Assembly (NCBI RefSeq): GCF_004664715.2
Contig: NC_051072.1
Span: 44,127,642 to 44,191,641, forward strand
DNA from: Peromyscus leucopus
Lineage: Eukaryota; Chordata; Mammalia; Rodentia; Cricetidae
Direction of reading: 5' to 3'
DNA: 64,000 bases
The notes below the pieces were generated by a model, which ran no database searches, was not told the origin of the DNA, and saw nothing but the letters and a program-made list of their open reading frames with translations. Shown in pieces: positions 1 through 12,955 of the stretch. Both the position numbers and the translations under genes were made by a program. Each line of letters opens with the position of its first letter. Position 1 is the stretch's first letter.

Positions 1-1410
1 TCTTTTTATTTTTGTGACTTGTCTCCATTTCTACCACCATGAATCACATTTCATGCAAATATTATTTCCCACATGAAATTTTATTACTGCTTCCTAATAC
101 TTCTGCTTCCTGCCTTTACCTCACAACAACACATTTTATGAACTTCAGAGGAAAGGCATCACATGAAGGTCTCTGAGGATAGAGGGAACTACTCTACATT
201 TCTGCACATTCTTATTCCATTTGATCTTAGTCAAAAGCTGAGAAGTGTTCACACATTCTTATTCAATGACTGCACTGGGTCTCAGCCCTACAGACCTAGC
301 CACAAATACTCCATGTTTATAGCCTGACTGTCAACTCTGGTCTTTAAATATTGTATTACTTAGGCATGATAATAAAATTAAATAAAAAAAATCACTTCTA
401 AGAAAATACTAAAGGCAGGGGACACCACTCAGAACAGGGTCATTCAGAGTGTAACTGCCCAGCAACTCCTCTGATCATGCAATCAGAGAAGGGAGCAGAA
501 AGAGCAGGGGAGTTTTCATGGGTGTGTCAAAAGAAAACAGGACACAGTTTTGTAAAGGTTGGCTTAAAAAGAGATCGAATGTTGCCTGCTCTTCTCCAGA
601 GCTACCTTCTCGCACGTGAGAATTCTGTTCCTCTGAGGCCAGGGCTTATGCTTTACTCTTCAGCTGTTCGCACACTGGCTTTTTGGTGCTATTTATCCTT
701 CCTTCCATTGACCCAGTTAGGGGAAAGGTAGGCTTCCTGGTAGGTAAGGAAAGTGAAGTCTACCTTTGCTAAATAAACCAGAATGGCACACTACAGCCAT
801 TTCCTCCCTCTTGACCAAAACATAGTGGCAGTAAAGACGGCGTTCAGTTAGACATCAATGTCCGCACTTCCTAAATGATGCTCTGCCCCGATAGTTTCCT
901 AGGTCATCTGGGGAGAATCACAGCAGCCACTAATGCTTTCTCTAAAGCGCCAGTCCCAACACGTGCACCCCACTTCCCAGCACTTTTTTCCCCTACGCTT
1001 TTGATTCAGTTATTGTAAACAAGAAATCAGAAATATGACTAACGTGTCCTGAGCATGCATGTCTACAGCAGACAGCCCCCAGGGGTGCCTCTGGGCTTCT
1101 TAAAGCTATCTGAGAATATCACTTGAAAGATCAGCTAGATAGATTCAAAATTCCAAAGAAGTCTCAGTATAATCAGTCTGCAATTAAATGCAGAGGACAC
1201 CGTCTAGTTTACTGATAGGCTTCATTTCAGACATCATTTAAAGGTTTCCTCCTTCAAAGTGATTGCCTTTGGTTATTTCATCTGAAAGCAAAAGGTCGAT
1301 GTGAAATGAACCTACTTTACCTGTTGGCAAAAGTTTCCTCTTGTTTCTCTTTTTAACAATGATTTGCTACAACCTTTGTGTTCTTTTCTCTCTTTTGCTT
1401 TTCTTTCTTA

Positions 1411-1535
1411 CTTGAGGAAGAAACTCACTCTGTAATCCAGGCTGATCCGTAACTTACTTAGTATGTTGCTCAGGCTGGCTTCCAACTCACAATAATCCTC
1501 CTGCCTCTAATTGCAGGAATTACTGGCATGCCCAT
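1411..1535 (-). repeat. B1-like SINE, old copy
   Basis: Antisense B1 order is visible: a degraded GAGACAGGGTCTC box, the CAGGCTGG core, CTCCTGCCTC and GGAATTACTGGCATG. It is diverged and carries a small insertion, so the subfamily is unclear. Confidence 0.65.
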
Positions 1536-2239
1536 TACAGTATTTTGTGTTTCTGTTCAGATTTTTTAAAGCAGCTTCCCTCTTCTCTTCAAATTCTACT
1601 GTCCTTCAATACTCAATTCCAACAAACTAAAAAGGCTTCTGATCCTATTCAGGTTCCTCTTAGGAAAACAAGGCAGTGAGTGAGTGAGGAAAGCCTTACA
1701 CAAACGCCACAAACTCAGCAAAGAGAGAGATCACTTCCTAAGGGTGGCAAAGAAGACAAGGCCCTCTTGAAGATCTTAAGCCAACTAGAACTGGCCATCA
1801 CAGACATACTCCAGAGTGTCTGAGGCCAAATACATGGTCTTCCTCTCTTAATTTTACGATATCAGATTTGTCATCATTATTGGTCAACATCTATGCATTT
1901 CTCTAAGGATCTTGGGCATGGATATTCACAACCATTGTTATCAATGCACATAAATGTCCTGCTGATTTTAGACATCCACGAACTCCCTGTGGGGAAAAGA
2001 GGTCTGTTTTTCTTTCTACAATCACAGACTGTATCATATCAATGTCTATATGCTTGATAGAAACTAGGAGTCCAAGTAAGGTGGGCAGAATGTGATTACA
2101 GAGACTGTGATGTAGTCAGGCAACTTGAAAGAACCTGTATTCCTGCCAGAGATGCCATGGATAAATAACCACAACTGCTCAGAATTTTGTTTCCATGGAC
2201 CATCTTCTTTTGTTGGGTGGGGGGAGGGAAGAAGAAGTT

Positions 2240-2370
2240 AAGGTCTTTCTATATAGCCTTGACTGGTCTGGAACTTGCTATGTAAATCAGTCTGGCTTCA
2301 AACTCATAATAGAGATCTGTCTGCCTCTGTCTCCCAGCTGTCTACATTAAAGGGATGTGGCCATGACCAT
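2240..2370 (-). repeat. B1 SINE fragment
   Basis: Antisense B1 core: GTCTGGAACTTGCTATG, TCTGGCTTCAAACTCA, GAGATCTGTCTGCCTCTG and a damaged GGGATTAAAGG box. Diverged. Confidence 0.7.
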
Positions 2371-2667
2371 CTTACTCATGGACTAATTTTAATGAAGACC
2401 ATTCAAGGAGCGAGGGAACTGTGACATACAGAGGTTCCTAAAGGAAAGTCTTTAAGTTTTTTGTTTGCTTCTGACAAACTTAAGAGGACTCCTGGAAATG
2501 CTCATAGCACAATGTTTCTTTCTAACAGGATATTATAGAACAGAGTCTAACCCAATCCTGTTTTATTGACTTGAAAGAATTCTCTTTAGGTACCCATTCT
2601 CCTTAACATTAACCAATACTACAGAATGATTCAGCTCTTCTATGGGAAATGTGAAAAGTGTATAGAG

Positions 2668-3271
2668 CAATGATTCTCAACCTGTGGGTCATGATCCCTT
2701 GGGGTCGAATTGCCCTATGACAGGGATTGCCTAAGACCATGGGAAAACACAGAAATTTACATTATGATTCATAGCATTAGCAAAATTACAGTTACGAAGT
2801 AGCAACAAAAATAATCTTATGATTGGAGTCACCACAACATGAGGAACTATATTAAAGGGTCATAGCATTAGGAAGGTTGTCTAGGTGGAAGTTTCTGTGC
2901 TACCAGCAACTCTCAAAAATCCAGCAGCTGCTTCCCAAATATTTGACTTGGAGGTTTAATATTACTTATAAATGCTTGGCTGGTAGCTGAGGCTTATTAC
3001 TAACTAGCTCTTACACTTAAATTGACACATAAATCTTATCTATGTTTAGCCACATGGCTTGGTACCTTTTCTCAGTATGGCATTATCATCTTGCTTCTTC
3101 TGTATCTAGCTGGCGACTTCTGACTCTGCCCTTCTCCTTCTCCTCATCTTCAGTTTGGCTTTCCTGCCTAACTTCCTGCCCAGCTAATGGCCTGTCAGCT
3201 TTTTACTAACCAATGAGAGCAATACATATTCATAGTATAGAACTGTTCCACAGCAAGGTTGAGAACCACTA
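2668..3271 (+). mobile_element. hAT DNA transposon, SPIN-like, interrupted by an LTR
   Basis: The terminal inverted repeats CAATGATTCTCAACC (2668) and GGTTGAGAACCACTA (ending 3271) are flanked by a perfect 8-bp target duplication GTATAGAG (2660-2667 and 3272-3279), the hallmark of hAT transposition. The interior matches the non-autonomous hAT family seen again at 10924 and 39663, with phrases such as AAATTACAGTTACGAAG. It resembles the SPIN elements known for horizontal transfer. About 380 bp near its right end are a later LTR insertion (2878-3255). Without that, the element is about 225 bp and could not encode transposase. Confidence 0.85.
2878..3255. mobile_element. Solo LTR inserted in the hAT transposon
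   Basis: This 378-bp block starts TGTCTAGG and ends CCACAGCA (TG...CA) and is flanked by AGGT on both sides (2874-2877 and 3256-3259), or AAGGT if the terminal A is shared. It splits the inverted repeat of the surrounding hAT element, so it arrived later. No internal retroviral sequence is present, so it is a solo LTR formed by recombination. Family not assigned. Confidence 0.7.
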
Positions 3272-3279
3272 GTATAGAG

Positions 3280-3281
<2 letters not shown>

Positions 3282-3321
<40 letters not shown>
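3282..3321. repeat. (CA)n microsatellite
   Basis: About 20 CA units lie directly after the hAT target duplication. Confidence 0.97.
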
Positions 3322-3324
<3 letters not shown>

Positions 3325-3402
3325 TGTGTGTATCATGCATACTGATGGGTCAAGAGTTAACTGCTTAAAACCTTTTATATAAGGTCATTTTTTTCTTTCC
3401 TT

Positions 3403-3573
3403 CTTTTTTTTTTTTTTTTTTTGGTTTTTTTTTGAGACAGGGTTTCTCTGTGTAGTTTTGGTGCCTGTCCTGAATCTCGCTTTGTAGACCAGTCTGGTCC
3501 CAAACTCACAGAGATCTGCCTGATTCTGCTTCCTGAGTGCTGGGATTAAAGGTGTGCACCACCATTGCCTGGC
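3403..3573 (-). repeat. B1 SINE, cricetid-type
   Basis: Antisense B1 with a long T tract (the A-tail), GAGACAGGGTTTCTCTG and a middle variant GTTTTGGTGCCTGTCCTG that I associate with cricetid rodents. It ends in GTGCTGGGATTAAAGG and GCCTGGC. Imperfect flanking repeats (AAGGTCATTTTT and GAGATCATTTTT) suggest a target duplication. Confidence 0.9.
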
Positions 3574-3767
3574 ATGAGATCATTTTTAAGCACCCTTACA
3601 TTATATCATTTTGTTAAGAAGTATGCCCCTATTTCATTTTAGTCAGATTACATATAATAATAACATCAATGAAGATATAACACTTATTTTGACTTTTGGT
3701 ATGCTATATGCCTCAGCTCCCTTTTTCTTCTCCAGATCAAAATAGGAGAAATTAAAATTATAGATGA

Positions 3768-3950
3768 AGGGCTGGTAAAATAGCTCAGTGATCAGAGCTG
3801 CATACCTCCAAGACTGCCTACTGAGTTCAATGCCCAGGACCCACACAGTGGAAGGAAAGAACCGACTTCCACAAGTTGGCTTCTGAACTCTACACATGTA
3901 CTATGGCATGAGCAAGTCTATATGTATACATATTCACAAGGAAATCAAGA
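3768..3950 (+). repeat. B2/B3-type SINE
   Basis: Starts GGGCTGGTAAAATAGCTCAG (degraded tRNA-like box A), then GAGTTCAATGCCCAGGACCC (box B region), then the B3-like tail with GAACCGACTTCCACAAGTTG. Confidence 0.75.
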
Positions 3951-3976
3951 AATCAATGTAATTTAAAACTGTCAAA

Positions 3977-4150
3977 GCAAGTAAAGTAGCTAAGTTGGTA
4001 AAGCGACTTGCTGCCAATCTTGATGACCTGAGTTTAATTCCCACGTTACAGAAGGAGAGAACCATCTTGTATAAGTTGTCCTTTGACCTCTACACATGCG
4101 CTGTAGCAAGTGTCCCTTCCCCAACACTCAAGTAAATGTAAAGAAAAGGC
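3977..4150 (+). repeat. B2/B3-type SINE, diverged
   Basis: A tandem neighbour of the previous copy: AGCTAAGTTGGTAAAGC, GACCTGAGTTTAATTCCC, GTATAAGTTGTCCTTTGACC and CTACACATGCGCTGTAGC. Same B3-like tail, more diverged. Confidence 0.7.
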
Positions 4151-4621
4151 AAAAAGTATAGCTAGATAAGTCACAACTGATTTGTAAAGAACTCATACCT
4201 AAAATTATGTAATAAGCTATTATATTACTTGGAAAAATTAAATATTAAAAAATCTGGGCCTTCAAAATGAAACACTAGAAAAGGCATTTCTTGGTCTCCA
4301 TTATGATTCAGGGTAAGAAAAGTTCTTGACCCCCCTCCCTTGACCTTCAGTTTCTAAGTACACATCACTGATGCTGAGCTTGTGGAGTACCAGTAAGCAC
4401 AGCCCCTCAGGGTACCCACCATAACGCTATTTCAAATTCACTTTATAAGTATTTCTTAATTAAATTAATGAGGTTTTTTTGCTCCCAAAGTCTTTTATCT
4501 TTGGATAAGTAATAATAAAATATAATATGGTCAAATTCACTCTTAGGTAGTTCTGATGTGTTAAGTCTAATCCCCATGCTCAGGTGTGCTTAGATATTAA
4601 ATGTTTAGGTACAGATAACTA

Positions 4622-4897
<276 letters not shown>

Positions 4898-7654
4898 TCA
4901 TTGCACCGAGGCTTCCAGCTGAGCGGACTCCATCCATGCTTTCCCTGGAAAAGCTGGCAGCTCACAGGCAGTTGATAGGACAATGTCAATGCAAGAGCCA
5001 TTAAGCAAATCATGGTTTGCTGACACTCAGTTACCATCCAAAGTGCAATGTATGGGCTTTGAAGCAAGCAGAAACTACATTCAAACAAGCAATGCATGAT
5101 GTGTTTTCAAACTTTTTGCTTTCTCTCTCTTTTAACATTAATTTCTGAAGATAAAAATTACCTCACAAGATTTCCACGAGGATTAAAAAAATGTATTTAG
5201 AAGTTCTAGAACATGCTGGTGAATGTTTAAAACTGGTTATCCATGGGAGGGGCAGAGTTATGATTTGTGCCATTTGCCTTATTCTTTTTGTAAAGTGTAA
5301 ATACTTCACCAAGGCCAATTTGCAGCTCCTGGTTTGACATGCTGAATGTGAACAAAGAACACACGCTAAGGTAGGGTCTACAGAACCATAGCTAGCTAGG
5401 TGCTTTAGACCCACCCCTGAGTGCAGGCTGGAAAGTAAGCAGCAGGCAGCAGGAAAGACTTTTCTTATAATGACATTGTAACCACTTCTCCCCCAAGTGA
5501 GGATCGGGTGCTAAACTCCAAAGGAGCTGGGGACTTGTTTTCCAATGTAGAAATCAACTCTCATGAAGGTACTAGGACTCCTCAGTCCTTACAGGGAAAG
5601 AGGAAGACCAGGAAGACAATATTCTTCTGCCAAGGTGGAACCCTAAGCCAGTCCTATGAAAACACTGAATGGGAGCTTCCTGCTTCTCCCCAGCTCCACT
5701 AGGAAGGAACGCAAATGTCTTAGGCCTGATCTGCACTTATGCCCCTCCTGTTCCTTAAGCCATCAATGAACCCCCATGTGTGCAGAAGAAGGTGTTTTTG
5801 TTATTACTTCTGCACCATCGCTCTCCTGTAAGCTGTTCATAGCTCCACTGGGAAGCATGGGCCAGCTCAGGTCAGGAAGATTCTACTTCAGAATTTTCAC
5901 ATCTCAGCTGAAGCAAAAGGGATCCTCCCCATCCTGTCAAAAGGGTGCACGAGCTCACCTGTCTAGAGCTGCTCGTGGCCATGTTACCCTTAAACAGAGG
6001 ATCCGGGAGGTCCTGTTGATGTCTCAGTCCACGACTCTAGTCAGTCTACGCTCACACTCTCCTGAGCTTTGCTATGTAAACCTCACGGACTGAAGTCAGC
6101 CAAGTTGAAGTTTTAATCATTTGCCACCAGAATCTTGATCAACATATCATTGTATTTCTAATAAGCATTTGCTGAATGCCTACCATGTTCAAGGTATTCT
6201 GCTTTATTTTACAGCAGAGATAATATAATAATAATAAAGATCCCATGTTAGGAAATTGTTCTCCAAAGTCATGTAAAGGGTAACAGTGGAACCGAGACTG
6301 GATTCCCCATCAATTGTCATCTCCACTGAATCTCACTGATAACATTGTCGAAAGCAGAATATATATCACGGGATATTTTCTTCAATCTATGATTATAAAC
6401 CACACAGCTGTCATGCTTATGTTCTTGGGCTTGAAACAAACCAGAGAGAGGAATGTGAAAAGCTCAAGAACCAACTTCTCACCCCTTCCCTGACCAAAGT
6501 CCACTATGCAGGTTTTGTATATGAAAGGCAATGTCTTAGGGACATGGGAGTACCAGCATTCTAATGTAAAACTGCATTTAGCCCACCAAGTCAAAATGGC
6601 TTTTGCTCAAGATTATTTGTTTTATTATTTATAGAGAAAACAAGGTTGATAAATATCATAATCAGTTTTCAAACTTGAAAAATATTTCATAACTCAATAA
6701 AACTTTTGACCTGAAATCCATTTTAAAATTATAATTTAATGTTGAATTTAAAAACTTTGATAATACCATTTTTTTCTGTTAAGTCATTTTCCAAAGAAGA
6801 TTGAAAGTGTTTTCCCTATTCTTTTGTTTTCCATAAATGAACATGATCCTGAGCTGTTAGCACCTTATTTGGTAAGGAGGAAAATGTGTACTGAGAATAA
6901 TCACTTGCATGGCAGCCATAGTGAAACTCTGATTCAATTGGCAACAGTGATTTCATCACCAAGATTAGGGGATAAAACAGAAATGTGTTTAACTCAGCCA
7001 CAAAAAGCTCAGTCATACCACTTCCAGCCATGATCTCATTAGGTCTCATAATGTAAGAGGGACGGAGACCTTCAAATTAAACACAGGTGCTCACAGGCAA
7101 TGCGATTCAGGAGACACTGCTATTCTTCAGAGCACAGGGCCAGGGCAGCACTGTAGTTCTGATATTTACTTATTTTTATTATTCTTTGTCTCTTCTTCTA
7201 TTGTCAATAGTATTTCTTCAGAATCGTAGTCTGAACTTATCACTCCACTCATCAACTTGGAGTACATGGAAGGAAATTATTGACTAAGCACCCTGCCAAT
7301 TTCCTTCCTGACTGTAATCTCAGGCTTCAAATTCAGTTCTGGTTTCAGCTGTATTGTACATCCTATTATCCCTTCCTGTGTCTCTCGGAAAGCTGATTCA
7401 TGGTCTGATTTTTGCAGTAAATTTTCAACCTTCCCCCTGCATCCGTCTCAGTCTCCCTGTCCTCTGTCTAGTTTAGAATTGCTGCTTCCTTCTCTACACA
7501 GCCGACACCCTGGTGCCTTTCTCTTTGTCTCCTGTTTCCTCACCTTTAGATTCTGTAATAAGATATTTCCAAGGAAATGTCATTTCTGAGAATATTAGCT
7601 GTTGGAGCTTTATGACCTGAGACATCTCAGAGCTGGTTCTTCTCAATATCTAGT

Positions 7655-7776
7655 TATTGTTTGCTTTGAGACAGACTCTCACTCTGTAGACTAGGTTGGC
7701 TTCGAACCTACTGAGATCCACCTGCCTCTGCCTCTTTGAGTGTTGGGATTAAAGTGTGTGCTACCACACACCTGGC
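7655..7776 (-). repeat. B1 SINE with an 18-bp target duplication
   Basis: Antisense B1 (GAGACAGACTCTCACTCTG ... GTTGGGATTAAAG ... CACCTGG). It is flanked by TTCTTCTCAAYATCTAGT at 7637-7654 and 7777-7794 (17 of 18 identical), the expected L1-mediated target duplication. Confidence 0.9.
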
Positions 7777-7877
7777 TTCTTCTCAACATCTAGTGATCAA
7801 CATGCTTCCATCCGTTAGGGCTAAAATTAGTGCCATTCACATGGGGAGGGTTGTTCGCTTTTTCTGTTCATTTATTT

Positions 7878-8006
7878 TTGTCAGACAGGGTCTCACTCTG
7901 TAGCCCAGATTGGTTTGGACTCACTATGAACCCTAGGGGCCTTGTATCCCCAGCAATGCTGCTGCAGCCTCCCAAAGCTCTGAGATTAAAGGCATACATC
8001 ACAACA
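7878..8006 (-). repeat. B1-like SINE, diverged
   Basis: Antisense: CAGACAGGGTCTCACTCTG, AGCCCAGATTGGTTTGG, CAGCCTCCCAAAGCTCTG, AGATTAAAGGCATACATC. Central divergence suggests an old B1-family copy. Confidence 0.75.
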
Positions 8007-8974
8007 GGAGTAATGCTTGAACATCTGAAAACAGAGTGGCTTGCTCTACCTTGTATAATCTGATCTCATTCTATTATCTATTATTAAGAAAACAATACAC
8101 AGAGGAGGGAAAAAGAGAGGAACTACATAAAATGTTGATCTAAACTTGATAAAACCAGAACATTTTTGAAGAGATCATCATAAAAATGGATTTTTCATAA
8201 TTATTTAAAGGAAAATGGTGGAGCAAAGAAAACAAGCTGTTAGTAAATAGTTATATTCAAAGGAAAATGCGGTCTTGAACTGTGGGTTCAATATCCACCA
8301 TTTGTGGGATGGAAAAGACAAAGGATTTTCCAGCCTTTATTCCAGGGTCGTCTAATCAACACTTTCCCCCTATAAACACATCACAAAATTAAGGAAAAGT
8401 CTTCAGAATTTGGCAGTATCATCTTTAATCAACTAGAGGCAATTATATAACCTATCATTTACTTAGAAAATGCTACAACTTTCTTTGGTTTAAAAAACAG
8501 TTCAACTAATTGGAATGTGGAACTTCGATTGGAGAGAACTGTATGCCATAAACATTCTATAGGCAAAGGACTTCCTCAGTTCTTAAACATCAATATAATA
8601 AGCATTTTTTAAATTGTGACAACTGGGAATGCTTTGATGAAGCAAACGAAGTCAGACACATAAATGCCACTAGACATTTGGTTTGTAACTTAGAATGCTA
8701 GTGATGTCTGGTATAATGGGAAAAACATCACCAGAGATTAAAATCCCTCATCTGTGAAATGATGAGAGTTGGCTGAGATTATTCTATGATTCTTCCTAGT
8801 CTCAAATTTCGTAGTTTTATAGAGAATGCTCATGAATCTTTTTCTAAACTTAAAATAACAAATTATAGTTGTCCATGGGTGAGGTTCAATGACTCAAAAT
8901 AATTGTCGAACATTAAACCATAAAAGATTCTATTAAATAAAGCCTAGCCCCTGAATAAAAATAAATGCCTTAAC

Positions 8975-9192
8975 TGAGCCTGGGGCATAGGGCTGTCAAC
9001 TGAGCTACTTGGGAAACTGAAGCAGGCGGCTTGCTGGAGATACAGAATAAGTCCAAGGCTAGCTTGAGCAACTTAATAAGATCCCATTTTAAAATAGAGT
9101 AGAAAAAAAAATGGCTAGAAATATAAGTCAGGGGAGAGTCCTGCCTGGCATTTGCAAGGCCCTGGGTTTAGTCCCCAGTACAAACAAACAAG
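8975..9192 (+). repeat. B4-type SINE (B1-like head plus ID tail)
   Basis: A B1-like head (GAGCTACTTGGGAAACTGAAG, AAGGCTAGCTTGAGCAAC) is followed by an A-tract and an ID-like piece (GCATTTGCAAGGCCCTGG, GTTTAGTCCCCAGTA). This composite order is the B4 arrangement. Confidence 0.75.
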
Positions 9193-9677
9193 TAATTTCT
9201 TCCTACTCTGGCTTCCTTTTATACATTTGTTCATAATTCTCTTACTATACTCTTATATGATAGTTATTTTTATATCTATTTGCTCAGATAGTCTTTAAGA
9301 AGCCAAACTACAGTGCTGTGCACATTTTATTGATTAATTGATGTTTTTAAATTCTAGTCTCGGTATTACTACAATGTATAGTGTTTTTTGTTTAGGTTTG
9401 GTTTCTACAAATTTAAAAGCTATGGTATTATAAAGGAATAATATTTACATTAAGGATTCTATACATAGGTCATATGTAGAAACAGTATTGCTATTAAAAC
9501 ACGGCACTATGAGGACTGGCCTCTTGGCCTCCCACTGAGTTCAGCCCCACCTCCTTTTCCTATGCAGGGAAACTAGCTTCCCATCAGTTGTATCCTTTCA
9601 TATTAATGTTTTTCTTTTTTTTCAAACAGACAAGGCTACATCATGGATCTATTTTCACTCAATTCACTACCATGGCC

Positions 9678-9831
9678 CTGGCGGTATAGGCAGGCAGATC
9701 TCTATCAAATTGAGGCCAACCTGGTCTATATAGCAAGTTCCAGGGCTATATAGTGAGAACCTGCCTCAATAAAATAAAATAATAAAATAAAATAAAATAA
9801 AATAAAATAATAAAATAAAATAAAATAAAAT
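9678..9831 (+). repeat. B1 fragment with a (TAAAA)n tail
   Basis: GGCAGGCAGATCTCTATC, GGCCAACCTGGTCTATATAG and CCTGCCTCA form a B1 core. Its tail has expanded to an imperfect (TAAAA)n tract at about 9762-9831. Confidence 0.85.
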
Positions 9832-10737
9832 GTCCAGTATTCAGTTCAGTGAAATGGCTTTCATATATATATTGTTAGTAGGAGTGTATATTCTTAAAAT
9901 CTTTCTGGGGAACAATTTGGCAATGTGTCACAAATACTAAAATGCTCTCTTACTTGACTAGAAATTGTATTCCTCCTAATGTTGCACAGGGTATAATCAC
10001 AGACAACAATGTTTTAGTGGCGAAATGATTAGTGCTATGGTATCACAGGAGAGCAAGAGCTTAAACAGGGCAAGGACTGAACAAGAGTAGAATTCAGTTG
10101 AAATAAACAGTGACATTACTACTAAATGCTGTAAAAGATAATGTTCAAAATATACTGAGGGCTGACTATCACATATAAGGACTATACCATTTCATTATAC
10201 ATACATGTGCATATATACATAGATGAACACCTAGAAATAGCATATATTAAAATACTAACAGTGATATCAACAGGAGTTATTTTCTTCGCTTTATCTACAT
10301 ATCACATCAATGTGTAGAAAAGAGCCTGTTCCTTTTCTCTACACTCACACTCACACTGGGTCCTATTGAATCATAGCAGTTTATGATGTTCATCCCTAGA
10401 ATACAAAGAGCTACTAGGAATCTTATATATACATCCTAACCATTTAAAATTTCTCTTTCATTGTCTGAATTCAAAAGATTAAAGAAGAAACTTAAAAGAT
10501 GCTAGGAAAAATTGACTAATAAATATATAAAAATATGTACCTTTAACTCTTTCAAAAAAGAAAAATAGACTAGACTTCCTAATTTTACATTCTCATTATG
10601 CTTTTCTATTGATTCCATCTCCCACCTCCAATCTGAAACAAGGAACTTCATTTCAGAATTACAAAAGGAAGGGAATTAGGAAACTTAAATTTAATCAGAT
10701 GTATTAATATGACAACTAATATTAACCATTAAAAAAC

Positions 10738-10886
10738 GCCAGGTGGTAGTGGAGTACACCTTTAACCTCAGCCCTCAAGAATTTGAAGCCAGCCTGGTCT
10801 GCAGAATGAGTTCCAGGACAGCCAGAGCTGTTACACAGAGAAAGTCTGTCTCGAAAACAAAACAAAATAAAATAAAATTTTAAAAA
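10738..10886 (+). repeat. B1 SINE with A-rich tail
   Basis: GCCAGGTGGTAGTGGAG, CACCTTTAACCTCAGCCC, AGCCAGCCTGGTCTGCAG, GTTCCAGGACAGCCAGAGC and a (AAAAT)n-like tail. Confidence 0.9.
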
Positions 10887-10923
10887 GCCTTTAATGATAT
10901 ATTCAACTCTACAATGTATAGAC

Positions 10924-11120
10924 CAGTGGTTCTCAACCTGTGGGTCATGACCCCTTTTGGAGTCATGTATCACATATCCTGCATATCAGATATTTACATT
11001 ATAATTTATAACAGTAGCAAAATTACAGTTATGAAGTAGCAACAAAAGTAATTTCATGGTTGGGAGTCATCACAACCTGAGGAACTGTATTAAAAGCAAT
11101 AGGAAGGTGGTAAACCTCTG
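10924..11120 (+). mobile_element. hAT DNA transposon, SPIN-like
   Basis: Starts CAGTGGTTCTCAACCTG and ends near GGTGGTAAACCTCTG, a degraded partner of the same inverted repeat. The interior has CCTGCATATCAGATATTT and AAATTACAGTTATGAAGTAG. Flanking GTATAGAC and TCATAGAT are a decayed 8-bp duplication. Non-autonomous. Confidence 0.85.
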
Positions 11121-11618
11121 TCATAGATGGGATGATGAATGGCTTGAAATCTTCAAGATGTTGGGTGTTTAAGAAAGTAAACTTGAACCAATAAAGAAGC
11201 CACAAGTCAACACAGAACAGGTGTAACCAGTACCATCCAGGGGCCTTAAATAATCAACAAGATGCCAAGTATGATACTTAAAGTCTCAAATGTCAGGGAA
11301 TTAACTTGATGAGAATTCACAATTACACAAAATATGGTAGATCTATTGGGATGAAACCTAGATCATGGATTTTGACCATTGCTTTGTTTTACATAGTTAT
11401 AAGACTAAATTTGAGATTAGCTTATAAAGCTAATTAGTAGAAAAAGAAAGTAAGTGGTCTTTTCTAAAAAAGGTCTAATCAATCTTGTTGCTTTGCGTGC
11501 CTCACTTGGCAGGAACTATCGCACAATTTTACAGAAAGCTAGGGGGTATGTCTGCAAATATGAATACATAGTGTTTGCTTGCGGTCAAAGAAACAATTCT
11601 CACTTTTTGTCATACTTA

Positions 11619-11831
<213 letters not shown>

Positions 11832-12537
11832 TTACTCTTACTGCATCCCTGCTGTCCTATCTGTTCCAAAACACTGTCTACTTCTCCAAAAGAAGAGAAG
11901 GACTGGGCATTATAGCCACATTTTAAGCAAAATTATTGTTCTCATATTTAGAATCACAGATGTTTTGAAACTGTGATCAGTATTCCCATTTTTATGTTCA
12001 TCTTCATGCTTTCTTTTAAAAAATCCTTGAATTTTCCAAAATGCCATGAGATAAAATGTATTAATATGCATTTCAATAGAAGACAATAGATGCATATTTA
12101 TTCAAAAACAAAATGACAGGGACTAACTTACTTTCTGATATTTTGTAGGACAAGAGGAAACAAGGTCATTTTTCATTAGGAATACATCACACCAACATAT
12201 TTCACTTATTTTCTTCCATTTATGATTGCATCTCTCTAAAAGCTCATCAAGTTTTGATTTCAAATGTCATAGACCACTTTTGGACTATAAGAAATTGGTC
12301 TGTTTATTTTAACAGAGTTGAGTACCTGCTGATTATATCACTGTCAAAGAGATACATACATAGCTCATTCTAATATAACTTAAAAAAAACTTATCTTGCT
12401 CTTAAAAATTAGTCCATGTGACTTGTTAGCACAACTAAAAACATTCTCATTTTACAATTTACAAAATTCTTAAGTATATGCTATAATTTATTGGCAGACA
12501 TACCTACCACAACTTGCTCACATTTCAAGAAATGCGA

Positions 12538-12539
<2 letters not shown>

Positions 12540-12581
<42 letters not shown>
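12540..12581. repeat. (CA)n microsatellite
   Basis: About 21 CA units. Confidence 0.97.
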
Positions 12582-12583
<2 letters not shown>

Positions 12584-12884
12584 TTATTTATAAACATCTT
12601 TGGTGGAATTTTTATATATACTTATTTTTGCTTTGTATCAGTAATCAAAAGTCAGATATTCAAGATATCAAAGAGAAACAAGTGTTCCAGATCATACAAA
12701 AGACACTGTCAACATTTTACTCTTGGAAATGGGCAAAAAACACGAGTCAAGCTGTTCCCTGAAATCACCCACCCTGCCCCTATGAACACATAAGCTGAAT
12801 AACTCAGTTGTAAACGTAGCACTGACAGCATGCAGGTAACCACAGATTTGCACTCCAGCTAATTCTACACAGTTCTTCTGGCTG

Positions 12885-12955
12885 CTTGCCTGCCTGCCCA
12901 CCTGCCCACCTGCCCCCTCCTCCCCGCCTCCCTCCCTCCTTCCCTCTCTTCCTTT
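12885..12955. repeat. Pyrimidine-rich tract
   Basis: CTGCC and CCTCC units followed by CCTTCCCTCTCTTCC. One strand is nearly all pyrimidine. No gene feature is implied. Confidence 0.8.

Noticed and set aside
477..731. 84-codon open frame near the window start
   Set aside because: No recognisable domain and no support as the next ADAMTS6 exon, which should be on the minus strand and cysteine-rich.
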